Positions 12,401 to 22,526 are shown, counted from the first letter of the stretch. The stretch is DNA of 64,000 nucleotides from Dactylis glomerata (GCA_007115705.1 QXEO01000334.1:3221166-3285165); one strand, 5' to 3'. A program made the numbers and translations. The notes: generated by a model not told the origin, from the letters alone.

Positions 12401-12717
12401 CGCGGTCGGTGTCGATCGGTAAGTTGATATCCTGAAATATTTTGATGATCATCAGTGATGAAAGTCTGAAGTTTCAGTTAGCATTTGTGACAGAAAATGT
12501 TTGTATTGCAGTTCCTCCGGCGTACTACGCTCACCTGGCCGCCTTCCGCGCCCGCTTCTACATGGAGCCGGAAAGCTCCGACAGCGGCTCCATTGCGAGC
12601 GTGGCCCGCGGCACCAGCTCGTCGACTTCCCGCAGCACCCGCGCCCCTGGCGGCGGGGTCGTCAAGCCCCTCCCCGCGCTCAAGGACAGCGTGAAGAAGG
12701 TCATGTTTTACTGCTGA
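6448..12717 (+). CDS. AGO1C: Argonaute protein, AGO1 clade (likely AGO1C orthologue)
   Basis: Small-RNA-guided slicer of the RNA-induced silencing complex. Coding exons: 6448-7017, 7120-7328, 7418-7567, 7671-7804, 8773-8882, 9155-9261, 9397-9535, 9623-9739, 9849-9956, 10125-10196, 10304-10426, 10534-10699, 10793-10914, 11012-11149, 11259-11401, 11483-11545, 11646-11709, 11795-11930, 12034-12107, 12208-12302, 12387-12418, 12512-12717. They total 3078 nt in one frame (1025 aa). Order: Gly/Gln/Pro-rich N terminus (about 1-150), N domain, PAZ (about 356-490), MID, PIWI. The tetrad is present: D739 (GADVTHPHPGED), E804, D825 (YRDGVSEGQF) and the HYH at 922-924. The C terminus ends VMFYC, as in the family. 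Intron 11 is GC-AG. A miR168-like site lies in exon 1. The AGO1 assignment rests on protein similarity and the neighbouring sucrose synthase; the C paralogue name is inferred from rice gene order. Confidence 0.93.
6713..6733 (+). promoter_or_regulatory. miR168-like target site in exon 1
   Basis: The 21 nt encode part of APELRQAM, where plant AGO1 transcripts carry the miR168 site. Compared with miR168 from memory, 17 positions pair, one is a G:U wobble (position 9 from the miRNA 5' end), and positions 2, 14 and 21 mismatch. Pairing around the slice site (positions 10-11) is intact. This suggests feedback control of the transcript by miR168. Confidence 0.7.
7894..7964. mobile_element. Small Stowaway-like MITE in Argonaute intron 4
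   Basis: 71 bp flanked by TA on both sides (7,892-7,893; 7,965-7,966). The left end starts CCCCCTCCGGCCCAAATTAA; the right end is its near-complement, ending AATTTGGGCCAAAGGGAG. The arms meet almost without a loop around GCCATAGTGTATGGC, so the whole element folds into one hairpin. TA duplication and a CTCC(C/T)TCCG-type end are Stowaway (Tc1/mariner) hallmarks. Confidence 0.8.
10427..10533 (+). other. GC-AG intron (Argonaute intron 11)
   Basis: The donor reads ATG/GCAAGT and the acceptor TTGTAG/GAC. Only this choice joins ...CQASGM to DFALEP... in frame. The nearby GT at 10,431 would shift the frame. GCAAGT is the usual form of the minor GC donor class. Confidence 0.85.
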
Positions 12718-13467
12718 TGATCTTGGTCTAGGATCATCTACTGCTGCTGCTAATAAAGAGGCTCCATGCCTTGGGTGATGACTGTCAATCGCCTGGAAGA
12801 ATTCAGTAATGATGTGGTACTGATTAATTAAGTATGTGGCTCGTTGTGGGTCTCGGAAGATGTGAGGCCAATTATGTGCTGAACCATGTTTTATTAGGCT
12901 ACACTGAACTTGCCTGTATTTGCACTCTATTCATATGGAACCATATGTTTCAGGATATTGTTTCTCCTAAAATGTGTGCATTTGGATCTTCAAAATGTGC
13001 TTTCCTGGTTAAATGTGTGCATTTGGATCTTCAAAATATGCATGCCTGGTTACTATTTTGATTTCCAGCTACCTCCCTTAGGGTTTGACTGTATATGATT
13101 CTTTTTTGTCTATTTCCTTGAAAGTGATCAACATAGTTCGCACTCTTCTATGCTTGGAAATGTTTCAAAAGAAATTATCTTCATATTTTGTAAGTTGTAC
13201 TAGGCTCTTCCAGATCTCAGGCAAGTTCATTAAGAATATGAAATTGAGTCAAGCATACTCTCAGCGTAGAACGATCTCCAATCATTGTATTATAATATTC
13301 ACTTGTTGCTATGGGCAATTTTGATCTTTGTTACATGTTTCTAATCAACCATGAACACAATAAAAATATCACAAATGTACACAAATCCCACAACAATCAC
13401 TTCACTCTGGTTATCAGTGGAATGAATCGAGCCACAGATATTTCGCTTCACAACACAATCACCGTGT
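12718..13467. other. Convergent 3' region between Argonaute and sucrose synthase
   Basis: The region should hold both 3' UTRs. AATAAA-like words occur near 12,751 (TAATAAAGAG, + strand). No open frame of note. A 41-bp direct repeat lies at 12,970-13,051. Confidence 0.6.
12970..13051 (+). repeat. Two-copy 41-bp tandem repeat downstream of Argonaute
   Basis: Units 12,970-13,010 and 13,011-13,051 begin AAATGTGTGCATTTGGATCT and end CCTGGTT, with a few differences in the second half. Confidence 0.75.
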
Positions 13468-16400
13468 TCATCTGTAGCTGTTCTGCTCGTTTGTCGGCGG
13501 CTTCGGCCCGAGTAGGCTGGTCATCATCCTGAGCATGAGAAGGAAGCATTCAAAGATCAGTATGCACGCATGATTCCGTCTAGCAACTTTGGAAAGAATT
13601 CATTGCCGCATGGAAGAACTGAGCGCTACTAACCTTTGGATCCGGTTCTGTGGTTTTCTGCACAATCCCCAAAGCCCAAACAACAAACGGGTCAGTCAGT
13701 CAGTCAGTCAGTTGCTTCCCCGGTCTTTCTTCAGTAAATTTCGTAAGAGTGCGCACACTTGCCTTTCTCTCGGTCTCACTACGATCTCGTTGTTGGGCAC
13801 CACCGCGCCTGTCGCAGTTGGAGTCGTGGTTCTCGGAGCCTGCTCCCCTACCCTGGGAACGGTCCTCACCTGAAAGAAAAGATGGAATAGTCATCGATCA
13901 TAACTCATTTTGTTATTTTCTTGGTTGAAACGTGCACTGGTAAACTCACCAGGTTCCTGAACTGAAGATTGTAAAACATCTGCAGGTACCGCTGTTTGGC
14001 CACTCTCTCTTCCTTGTTCAGAGTCCTCCAAAACCCATACATTGACCCCATGTTCAGCACTTTAGTTGCATATATCTTCCATGTGTAGCTGCCATCAAGT
14101 ATAACACACATGGTTTAATTTGTTATCCAGTGACTACAGGAAGATCGGTGCATGCGTGCCACTCATGAGGCAGCATAAGAGCTGGAGCCCTACCATTCGT
14201 AGATGCGCTGAAGTCCAGCAGTGGACATCTTGTTCCAGTAGCTCGGGTCTTCCTTGCACTTCTGGAAGAAGTCTGCAATCTTGGTGCTTGCCTCCCTGCC
14301 GTTCATCGGATTGATGTGGAAACCTGAGACCCCGTCAACAATGATCTCGGCTGGCCCTCCCTGGTTTGTCGCGAAGGTTGGCAGCCCACAGTTCATTGCC
14401 TCGATGACTGTTAGCCCAAACGCTTCATAGAGTGCAGGCTGAAACCAGAGATATGCAGTGTAAGGCTAGAGTTCCAGTTTTATCTCTAAGAAGTTGAATT
14501 TTACACAGGGGTTGGTTACTGAAGCGTACAGTTCACAGGATGAAAGCATATACTGTTCATGATCGAACAGTTAGTTTTGTAGGCTGTATTTGTATACCTG
14601 AACAAATGCACCCTTTGTATCTGCAATGTAACGGTACAGCTCGCCGTTACGGACACGGTCAGTCTGTGCCTTGATCCAGCGGATCTGTCCTTTCAGCTGG
14701 TATTTGTCGATCAAATTGTGCATCTTGTTTATCTCTTCTATCTCTTCTCGGTCACTAGACTGTGACGCGTTGAGGAGGCCCGCGACAACGACGAGGTTGA
14801 CGAGGTCCCTGACCTTCTTGTTCTGGCCATACCACTCAACTAGCCCAGTGATATTCTTCACCTTGTCCAGCCTTGCCATCGAGAAGATGATTGGCTTGCT
14901 TCGGTCAGCCAAATACCCTCTGGGTTTCACAGCATTGACCAAAATATTTAGTAGCTAGCTATGTCTGATCAAACAAACAGGAGGGAAGGACTTACATGTG
15001 TTCGTCAGTGTCGTCCTTACTGTACAGCAACTCCTCAATCTGTGGGTGTAAACCAGTCAGACGCTTCTGCTTCTGCGTGAAGGGGAAGTAGACGGACTGA
15101 TCAGCGCCAGGTGCAGCAATGTTGAACTTTGGGTCGAAGACGTTGATGCCCGTGGCGTAGCGGCAAAGGCCAGGCATTGTGAACGCATAGTGGTGTTCAT
15201 ATTGGCCAGGCTTCTCTTTGCTGCATGACATGTTCACGTTAGAAAGTTCTAGGAATATGTACTCGAGCATTGTTAGAGCACTATAAGTTGATTCAGTCTA
15301 CAGACAGACCTCCCAGCGATTTCTTGGTATGTGCTAGTGATGATAAAGTCAGTAGTATTCATGGCAATCATATCAGCAGTGAATTGGCAGGAGAAGTGGT
15401 ACTTCTGGTCCAGCTCTCTCCACTTGACATCCGAGTCCTCATACTTCGTCTTCTCAAGAGCATGTGCAATTGTTCCCTGTCAAAAAGCTCATTTAGGAAT
15501 TCCATATAAGTTGTGGTTGGTGGCAAAGGAAATCTTGAAGAAACCTATTTGATTAGACATTTTCTCACCTGTGTGACTCCTAGTTTGCTTGCCATGAGGG
15601 ATGCCACCAAGTTGCCATCGGTGTAGTTTCCAATGATCAAGTCTGGCTTGCCCTCTAGAATGTCAAGAATTTTGGTAGAAGCATCCTGAAATTATGTCGG
15701 GTTGAAGATTTACGCAAGATCACGAACACAAGAGTGCTGATAATAAAATGATCTGCAGCTGGCAAACCTGAGCATATTTCTCCAGGTAAGGGTAAATGTC
15801 AAACCGAGAAACCCACTGGCGCAGATCCTTGCCATCTTCAGTCTTGAATGGCACGCGGAGTATGTGTGAATATTTTGTATTTTCAACTGGTTCGAGCTCC
15901 ACATTACATTTCGTGCCTTTGGCATCTGGTATCAGTCTTGTTAGCTGCGGCAGAATAGTTGCCATTAGTTTAGCAGTTGTACAGATGACATAGCAGAAAT
16001 GGCTAGGATCATGGCTTTACCACAAGAATCTTTGGTGTTATATGCAAACCCTGCTGCTTGATCCTCTGCAGCAACTCCTCTTCCATGGACCTGACTTGGT
16101 CCAGGATGTAGACAACCTGTTACAGAGAAACCATGCTTTCAGAGTATGATAACCTGACCAGACTATCATTTCCTATTATTTGATGATATCGATACCTGAC
16201 CACCGGTGTCTGGCAAGCCTAGAACCTTCTCTTGGCCAAAGTAACCATGGATAGAGAAGACAACAATGTTAAATATGGTTGGAACCCTGCTGAAGAACTT
16301 CTCCATGTTGATAGGATCGGGTGCCTGCAGCACTTCTGATAGGAAATTCAGAGTCTCCTTGCATCTTTCAGCAGTGTCACCCCATCCTTTCTCCAATCCC

Positions 16401-17639
16401 CACTCTTGAAATCTGCAAGACCATTTGTAAAGAAATATTACAGATAATTGCAAATTTTTGCACTATGAATTTTGCATCTACTTAGCATCAAAGTATATCA
16501 CCTCTGTTCAAATTTCAAATATGGTGTGTATTTTGGCAGCCCGCTAACAAAAACTTCTGCAAGGAGGAGTGCCGTCTGAAGTTTATTCACCGTGTCAATT
16601 GTCTCGTTAACCATCAGCTTCTGCATGTTCATAAGGATATATAAGTTCAGTCAGTCTGCAAGTTCTTTTTTCCTGATAATCCATGTGATATGAGTGGCTG
16701 ATCGTTTTACCTCCCCGCGGTAATTCAGGGCGAGTAAATAGTCGAGCAATGGCTTCATGCTTTCAGGCTTATTACTCAGCTTTGAAGACATGAATTTGGA
16801 GACAAACTGCATCCCGTTCCCTATGGATGAGGGCAGCGTCAAATGAGGTGTTGAGAGATCAAGAGCGCCAAAATCAACTTCCAGTGAGTTGTCATCGTTG
16901 GCCCTGAAATTCAGATTAACAGACCATATTTTTCAGATTCATGAATTTAGTCATCTGGCATAAAGTTCCTGATCAATGTAAAAAATTGCATTATAATGGG
17001 ATAATACATACCATTTCTCATCATATAAGGTCTCTTTAAACTTCAGGTATTCTGATGGTGTAATTCCTTCGACTGACAGTTCGTCAGAGTGAACTTTCAC
17101 ATATTCCCAGATACCTGGATTCATTCTGACAGCGAATGCAACGAAAGGTGGTAGCACTACTGCCTCCTGCAAACATAAAGGTTACCCAACTCAATAAAAT
17201 ATATTCTATCAAAATTCTAGCCATGTAATAGAATTGGGTAATTTAAAGCGAAATTACCTGGGTCGAACATATAATGTAACCAAGAAAGCCTTCAACAAGC
17301 TTTTCCTTCTCGACTTTGTCGTCTAGTGATTTTTCCAGCTCCTCCATGAGCTGCTGGTTCTTCAAGAGCCTCCTGCCCTTCGATACATACCTGAAACATT
17401 TTTGTCTCAGATTTCAGGATGACAAAGCTTCCACAGCAGTAATATCTCTTAATGCAATGCATGGAACTCAGCACATGTATGACAGCACAAACGGTTTTGA
17501 TCCATCTTGGAAAATTTCCTAAGTTTGTATTTTAGTACCTTTGGAAGCACCTCTTCATCTGGTACCGGCTTTGTCGCAGCGCATCGGGCATGCTCTCTGC
17601 GACGCTATCCATTCTCTTGAAGCTAAGCTTGTTGGCCAT
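13468..17639 (-). CDS. SUS6: Sucrose synthase (SUS5/6/7-like group)
   Basis: Cytosolic GT-B glycosyltransferase that cleaves sucrose with UDP to UDP-glucose and fructose, reversibly. Exons in order of translation: 17639-17539, 17390-17258, 17166-17012, 16903-16711, 16620-16502, 16412-16196, 16116-16021, 15944-15768, 15685-15569, 15476-15310, 15220-14996, 14919-14598, 14438-14194, 14088-13950, 13869-13763, 13657-13634, 13528-13468. Sum 2598 nt, 865 aa, no stop. The N terminus (MANKLSFKRMDSVAESM) has a serine in a basic context like the known regulatory phosphorylation site. The sugar-nucleotide region includes the E-X7-E pair E679/E687 in EAFGLTVIEA. Residues about 803-865 form an Arg-rich tail beyond the usual catalytic core, as in the SUS5/6/7 group. 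That tail needs a GC-AG intron and a 24-nt microexon. Convergent with Argonaute, as I recall for rice AGO1C and SUS6; the symbol rests on that gene order. Confidence 0.92.
13658..13762 (-). other. GC-AG intron before a 24-nt microexon (sucrose synthase)
   Basis: On the minus strand the donor is AAAG/GCAAGT and the acceptor TGTGCAG. The microexon 13,657-13,634 then splices to 13,528. This keeps the tail in frame through RIQRMMTSLLGPKPP to a TGA stop. No GT donor nearby gives the same frame. Confidence 0.75.
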
Positions 17640-18134
17640 GGTGAGAGGCTACCAGGCCTGTGAAAGTGGCTGGAGAAGATCAGAAAACTATATCGAGAAA
17701 TTGAAAATAAGGAAGAATGTCATGGAGCTGTGTGATTGTCTGGGTGTCGTTTTATACGACAATTTGTAGAAGAGGGCACAAAACTTCCCTCCATGGAGAA
17801 AGATTTCTTTTCTGTGGGGCATAGCTGGAAATGCAAGATAGATGAGGCTACGCTGAGAGGAGAAAGCACATTGCCTCGGAGAAGTTATTCCAAAGAAACA
17901 CAAAAGGCAACTGTAAGATTCCTTAGACTTGTACCATTTCTTATTCCCCTTGCCTGTGATGCTAGGTAAGCATTTTTGCCATTGGACATCTGCATTAGGC
18001 CAAGAACTTTCAGAAGATCACAAAAAGAAATCAAAACATATTCTCTCTTGAAGCTTGAGTTAAGCTTCCATTGAACTTGATGCACAAAGGACTGCTGGCT
18101 ACTTGATATGAAACACAAGCTCACAGACTAGCTT
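17640..18134. other. Sucrose synthase 5' region
   Basis: Holds the presumed TATA box (17,751-17,756, minus) and the leader. A possible leader acceptor (TTTCACAG on the minus strand) is at about 17,660. No other coding region is seen. Confidence 0.5.
17751..17756 (-). promoter_or_regulatory. Probable TATA box of sucrose synthase
   Basis: On the minus strand the sequence reads GTATAAAAC, about 112 bp upstream of the ATG. It sits in a short inverted repeat (GTCGT...ACGAC). Position and match are typical; the start site is not known. Confidence 0.5.
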
Positions 18135-18139
18135 ATACA

Positions 18140-18520
18140 TGTTGAAGTATATAAGTGAATTGTCTAGCCCTTTGAAGTGTATAAGTGGATTGTACTAGCC
18201 CTTTTCATCAGTTTGGACTTTTGGTTGCGTTGGCTAGTGCATGAAGCTTAACATGGTATCAGAGCCCAGGGTCTCGAGTCCTGGTTTTCGCAATTTATTG
18301 TAAAATTGTTGTTGCCCCCCTTTGTGTCCACATGTTGACTTTCTCTTCTCCCGTTTGTGTCCACGTGTTGACTTTCTCTTCTTCTGTCTGTGTCCACGTG
18401 TTGACTTTCTCTTCTCCTGTCACACGTAAGTAGGGGTGTTGAAGTGTATAAGTGGATTATACTAGCCCTTTCCATCAGTTCGGACTTTTGGTTGCGTTGG
18501 CTAGTGCATGAAGCTTAACA
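18140..18520 (+). mobile_element. Terminal-repeat retrotransposon in miniature (TRIM/SMART)
   Basis: A complete 381-bp non-coding LTR element. 5' LTR 18,140-18,253 (TGTTGAAG...CTTAACA), 3' LTR 18,437-18,520 (same ends). The 5-bp target duplication ATACA lies at 18,135-18,139 and 18,521-18,525. Directly after the 5' LTR (18,254) is TGGTATCAGAGCCCAGG, the copia-type primer binding site for initiator methionine tRNA. A purine run GTAAGTAGGGG precedes the 3' LTR. The 5' LTR is 30 bp longer because its head is tandemly duplicated. It has no ORF and must be mobilised in trans. It lies about 500 bp upstream of the sucrose synthase ATG. Confidence 0.92.
18321..18419 (+). repeat. Three 33-bp tandem repeats inside the TRIM
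   Basis: Units start at 18,321, 18,354 and 18,387. Each contains TGTGTCCAC(A/G)TGTTGACTTT and TCTCTTCT. They fill most of the internal region between primer binding site and polypurine run. Confidence 0.85.
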
Positions 18521-18525
18521 ATACA

Positions 18526-19238
18526 ATCTCAATGACCGAAGTAAGCTCAAGAGCATCAGAAGAGAAAAAAAGTAACGTGAGCCAAGCTCTTTGTTTCAGA
18601 ACTCTTAAAGGGAGATATAGCATTTTTTTTAACCAGAACATGGAACTCTTAGCATTCATCTCCTTTCAAGGCATTCACCAAATCCGGTCCCAGGACATTC
18701 ACGAAATTTGCACAACACAAGTTTGCCAATTACTTCAAAGAAAATAAAAACATTCTGGCACAAAAACAAATCCATGTACAAACTGGCAATATTTTACACT
18801 CATCGAAATCCAGCAAGCTCACTGTTTACAATTTACAAATCGCCACAACAAAGAAAATGAAAAGAATTGAACATTGACTCCTGGTGAAGGATTAAGCCCT
18901 GTTCAGATTTCAGAAAGGGAGAAAAAAAGAGCATCTGTTGACTGATCACCAAAAATATCCTACTCATTCCTCAGAGCTCATCAACCATTTCTAGTATGTG
19001 CATCATTTGGATGATAATAATACAGCTCCTGTAATGTAAACACAAACTCCTGAAGCATTTGGAATAGGTTCAGGTTGACCGTTAACATGTCCCCCTACCA
19101 AATCATACTAGTGGCTGCAAGAGAGAAAATGGCATTAAATACTCCTGCATGCAGTTAAACCATATGAGATCAAGGATAAAATGACAAAGTATTGTAAGGC
19201 GGAAATGTGCACAGCGTACCAAGATTTTCAGGAAGACT
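18526..19238. other. Spacer between TRIM and the NLR gene
   Basis: No gene recognised. The right end should contain the 3' UTR of the minus-strand NLR. Confidence 0.5.
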
Positions 19239-22200
19239 TCAGTCTTCAGACTGAGCATTTGTTTCATAGATGCGGCGGCCCTTGTTGTACCTTATGTACT
19301 TCTTGCCATCAGTGCTCGTGATGCGCACCTCGGGGATCTGCTGCACAACGTGCCAGTTCTTCCCACCGTCCAGGCAGCTCCTGAGTAAAGGGAGTGTGCA
19401 CTGCAGCTCGAACCGACGCAGACCATTGCGCTTACGGATAAGCACCTCCAGCCACCGAGGGAACGCAATACTCCAGAAGATGACCAACTCTTCGAAATAG
19501 AACGTCTCTGTGGATGGGGGAAACACAAGTCTGAGATGCTGCAGCGTGTCAAGGCCTGACACATGCTTCAGCTTCGAGCAGTCGTCAATAGTGAGGGACT
19601 GAAGCACGGGCAGATTAGAGATTCTCTGAAGTGCCCTGTTGTCTTTCAGATACAAATCATCAGATAATTTTGGCAGGTCATTTATCTCTGTAAGGCCATG
19701 TGCACCCTCGACACGAAGGTCACACAAAGCAGCATGCTTTAGACCTTCTGGGAGAGCTTTCAATTTAGGGCAGAACTGTATGTGCAGTGACTTCAGACAA
19801 GGCAACAATATCTGACTCTCTTCCACACTTAAAGACCAGTCTTCCAGTTTCTTCATGTTTCTTAACTTTAAAACCTCAAGCTTGGGGAACGAAGTGGTTT
19901 GTGACAGTACAGTTGTACCGAGGAATTCAGAACCAATGGTGATAACTGAGTCTGCATTTGAGATCTGCAGGGACTTGAGCTGATTCAGGCGGCCAAGCGC
20001 AGGCAGCGTGGTGCATGACGTGCAGTTGTCAAGATCCAAGAAGACAAGGCCCGGGAAGGAGGTGTTTAGCTTGGGACCCGCCATCCAGTTTGGAAACTTC
20101 CGACCTTGGTAGTTCTTGATTACCAGCCTCTCGACGGTCTGGGGTGGGGTAAGCTCATTCCATATCTTTTCACTCGCTTTGGCTGAATCATCTTTACTGC
20201 ATTGATTGTTTATTTCATGTATGTCCTTCGCTTCTTTCTCTGCTCCCTCCTGGTTCTCCTGTTCTTCCTCATATTCTTCTTCTTCTTCAATTAATGGTGC
20301 TTGCTCGGACAGGTGTAGAACCTTCAGGAATGGCTTGTTTGCAAGTGCAGCAGCTCCTGAAGTAGTAGCCCTGTCAATTCTCTCTATATGAAGGTACCTC
20401 AATTCTGACAAGAATTTAAGGTCATCTAAATCACAGCCCTCAGGATCGTTGCTGTCATGTCCAATGACTAGACCAGATAGATGGTTAAGATGCCTCAGTT
20501 CACCCACACCTTTCGGTACATAGCGTAGGGAAGTTCCTTCGAGACAAAGGCATCTAAGCTCTTGTAATGCACTGATCGACCAAGGAAGTCTCTGTAAACT
20601 TTGACATCCTTGAAGGCTCAAGGTCTGTAAATTTACAAGAAAGCCGACGGAAGAGGGTATATCTCTGACCTGCGTACCGTCAAGATTGAGGAACCTCAGA
20701 TGTAGCAAGTTGCCTATGGATTTTGGGAGAGCCTCTACTGATGTATTGCTCAAATCCAAGACACGCAGGCATGGGGCTGACACAAGAAGATCATCTATTA
20801 CTCTGACATTTGGGCTGTTGAAGAGCATCAGTGACCTTAGGCTCATCTGCTGCTTTACTGAAATTGGACCCTCCAGGCTGTTCTCCATGTTAGACAATGC
20901 AAGATGACGAGGCTTTGACAACGATGACAATGGACCCATGCTTGATCGCTGTTGTCCATCAATTAAGATACTCTCATCTGTTATCAGAAAGCGGGCTAGT
21001 GAGCGCAGAAGATCATGTGTTATCCAGCACTGGTCAAGATTATCAGGATCAGGTTGTAACAAGTTTCTGCCTATCAATTCTAAATAGTACTCTCCGGCAG
21101 ATTCTTCCAGCTCCTTGTTTTCTCTGGCATTCACAATGCCTTCAGCAATCCAATGCCGCACAAGATCGAAGCGCCGAATGGGGCACTCTTCCGGATACAG
21201 AGAGCAATGAAGGAAGCATTCCTTCAAGTCAGAAGGCAGATCAACATAACCCAAGTAGAGAGCTTGTGGTACTTGTTGAAGGAGTGGTCGCATGGACCAA
21301 GTATCACTCTTCAGGACCATCTCCCACTCAGCCTTGCTCGTGCCCCTTGACCTTAGCACACCTGCGATGACCTTGATTGCTAGAGGGTGGCCTTGGCATT
21401 TCTCCGCGATCTTAATCCCGACATCCTCCAGCTCCCCAAGCTCTTCTGAACCAGATTCTGCAAAAACCTGTTCCCGCAACAACGCCAAGCTATTCTCTGC
21501 ATCCATTCTCTCGACACGGTGGACGATCGCCTTCAAGCTTGTCGCCACTTCCTCATCCCGTGTCGTGATGAGTATCCTGCCTCTAGCCACACCATCTCCC
21601 AGTGGATCTTTGAGCAGATCGTCCCATATAGCCGGGCTGTCCAGGTCATCTAGGATGACAAGAAACCTCTTGGAGAGAGCAGAGCTGAGGAGGCCGAGGA
21701 GCTCCTCCTTGTTCTCCGTATCCCCAACGTTTACACCAGCACCTGCAATGATCTTCTTCAAGAAAGCTACCTCAGTGAGATCCTTGGACATTTTCACCCA
21801 CACGCAGATCGGGAAGTTTTCGGTCATTCGCTCATCATTGAATATCTCCCTGGCAAGCATCGTCTTCCCGATCCCCACCGCGCCGACAATGGCGAAGACA
21901 TCCACCTTCTTCTTGCCCTCTCTGAGCATCCTCGGCACGAGCCCGCCCACAGACTTCTGCACCTGCGTCCCCACCGCACGTGCCGTCTCATGACAGCTTC
22001 TGATGAGCATTTCATCACTGATCAACCAGTCCGTCCTCGTGTCCAATGATCCGGCGGGGAGTGCGGGCATCTCGTCCTCGATCTCCCTGAGACGGATGTC
22101 GATGTCCCTGATGGTGAACCCGATGTCGTGGTGGAACTTCGGGGGCCCTGAAGACCTGAAGCAGGAGAACATCATGAAGGCGCACCGCACCTTGGGCGCC

Positions 22201-22493
22201 GGCGGGTGGTCGGCGTCGGCGAGGACCTTGGCGCCCTCCACGGCGCAGACGTCGAGCACGTCGTCCACCTCGTACATGGCGTCCTTCACCTGCGCCACCC
22301 ACGCGCCGTCGGTCTCGGGGCTCAGCAGACGGCGGCGTCCCTCGTGGGCGACCACGGCGTCGATGCGGGACAGCGTGGCCAGCAGGCCCCGCACGTTCTC
22401 CCTGATGCCAAGCGCCCCGCAGGCCTCCTGCCCCGCGAAGTCCTCCAGCGCCGCCGCGCACCGCTGGACCAAGGAGTCCAGCACCGCCGCCAT
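19239..22493 (-). CDS. CC-NBS-LRR disease-resistance-like protein
   Basis: Intracellular immune receptor of the plant NLR class: one exon, 1084 aa from the ATG at 22,493. A start 13 codons upstream is possible but is followed by an unusual Cys-rich run, so the MAAVLDSL start is preferred. Order: Rx-type coiled coil (about 1-160, with YEVDDVLD in place of the EDVID-type motif), NB-ARC, LRR (about 520-1050). Motifs: P-loop VGAVGIGKT (203-211), kinase-2 LVILDDLD (278-285, ending in LD instead of VW), RNBS-B GRILITTR, GLPL seen as GHPLA (369-373), MHD seen as THD (492-494). A run rich in Glu interrupts the LRR at about 735-760. A probable leader intron (22,527-22,932) lies upstream. The frame is open throughout, so the gene is plausibly functional. 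Confidence 0.88.
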   Translation of the reverse strand: MAAVLDSLVQRCAAALEDFAGQEACGALGIRENVRGLLATLSRIDAVVAHEGRRRLLSPETDGAWVAQVKDAMYEVDDVLDVCAVEGAKVLADADHPPAPKVRCAFMMFSCFRSSGPPKFHHDIGFTIRDIDIRLREIEDEMPALPAGSLDTRTDWLISDEMLIRSCHETARAVGTQVQKSVGGLVPRMLREGKKKVDVFAIVGAVGIGKTMLAREIFNDERMTENFPICVWVKMSKDLTEVAFLKKIIAGAGVNVGDTENKEELLGLLSSALSKRFLVILDDLDSPAIWDDLLKDPLGDGVARGRILITTRDEEVATSLKAIVHRVERMDAENSLALLREQVFAESGSEELGELEDVGIKIAEKCQGHPLAIKVIAGVLRSRGTSKAEWEMVLKSDTWSMRPLLQQVPQALYLGYVDLPSDLKECFLHCSLYPEECPIRRFDLVRHWIAEGIVNARENKELEESAGEYYLELIGRNLLQPDPDNLDQCWITHDLLRSLARFLITDESILIDGQQRSSMGPLSSLSKPRHLALSNMENSLEGPISVKQQMSLRSLMLFNSPNVRVIDDLLVSAPCLRVLDLSNTSVEALPKSIGNLLHLRFLNLDGTQVRDIPSSVGFLVNLQTLSLQGCQSLQRLPWSISALQELRCLCLEGTSLRYVPKGVGELRHLNHLSGLVIGHDSNDPEGCDLDDLKFLSELRYLHIERIDRATTSGAAALANKPFLKVLHLSEQAPLIEEEEEYEEEQENQEGAEKEAKDIHEINNQCSKDDSAKASEKIWNELTPPQTVERLVIKNYQGRKFPNWMAGPKLNTSFPGLVFLDLDNCTSCTTLPALGRLNQLKSLQISNADSVITIGSEFLGTTVLSQTTSFPKLEVLKLRNMKKLEDWSLSVEESQILLPCLKSLHIQFCPKLKALPEGLKHAALCDLRVEGAHGLTEINDLPKLSDDLYLKDNRALQRISNLPVLQSLTIDDCSKLKHVSGLDTLQHLRLVFPPSTETFYFEELVIFWSIAFPRWLEVLIRKRNGLRRFELQCTLPLLRSCLDGGKNWHVVQQIPEVRITSTDGKKYIRYNKGRRIYETNAQSED

Positions 22494-22526
22494 GGATGGA
22501 TCCCGAGGAGTGCAGCAGCAGCCCTG

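Noticed and set aside
18254..18270. Possible tRNA gene fragment at TGGTATCAGAGCC
   Set aside because: Only the complement of the tRNA 3' end is present, directly after an LTR, so it is a primer binding site.
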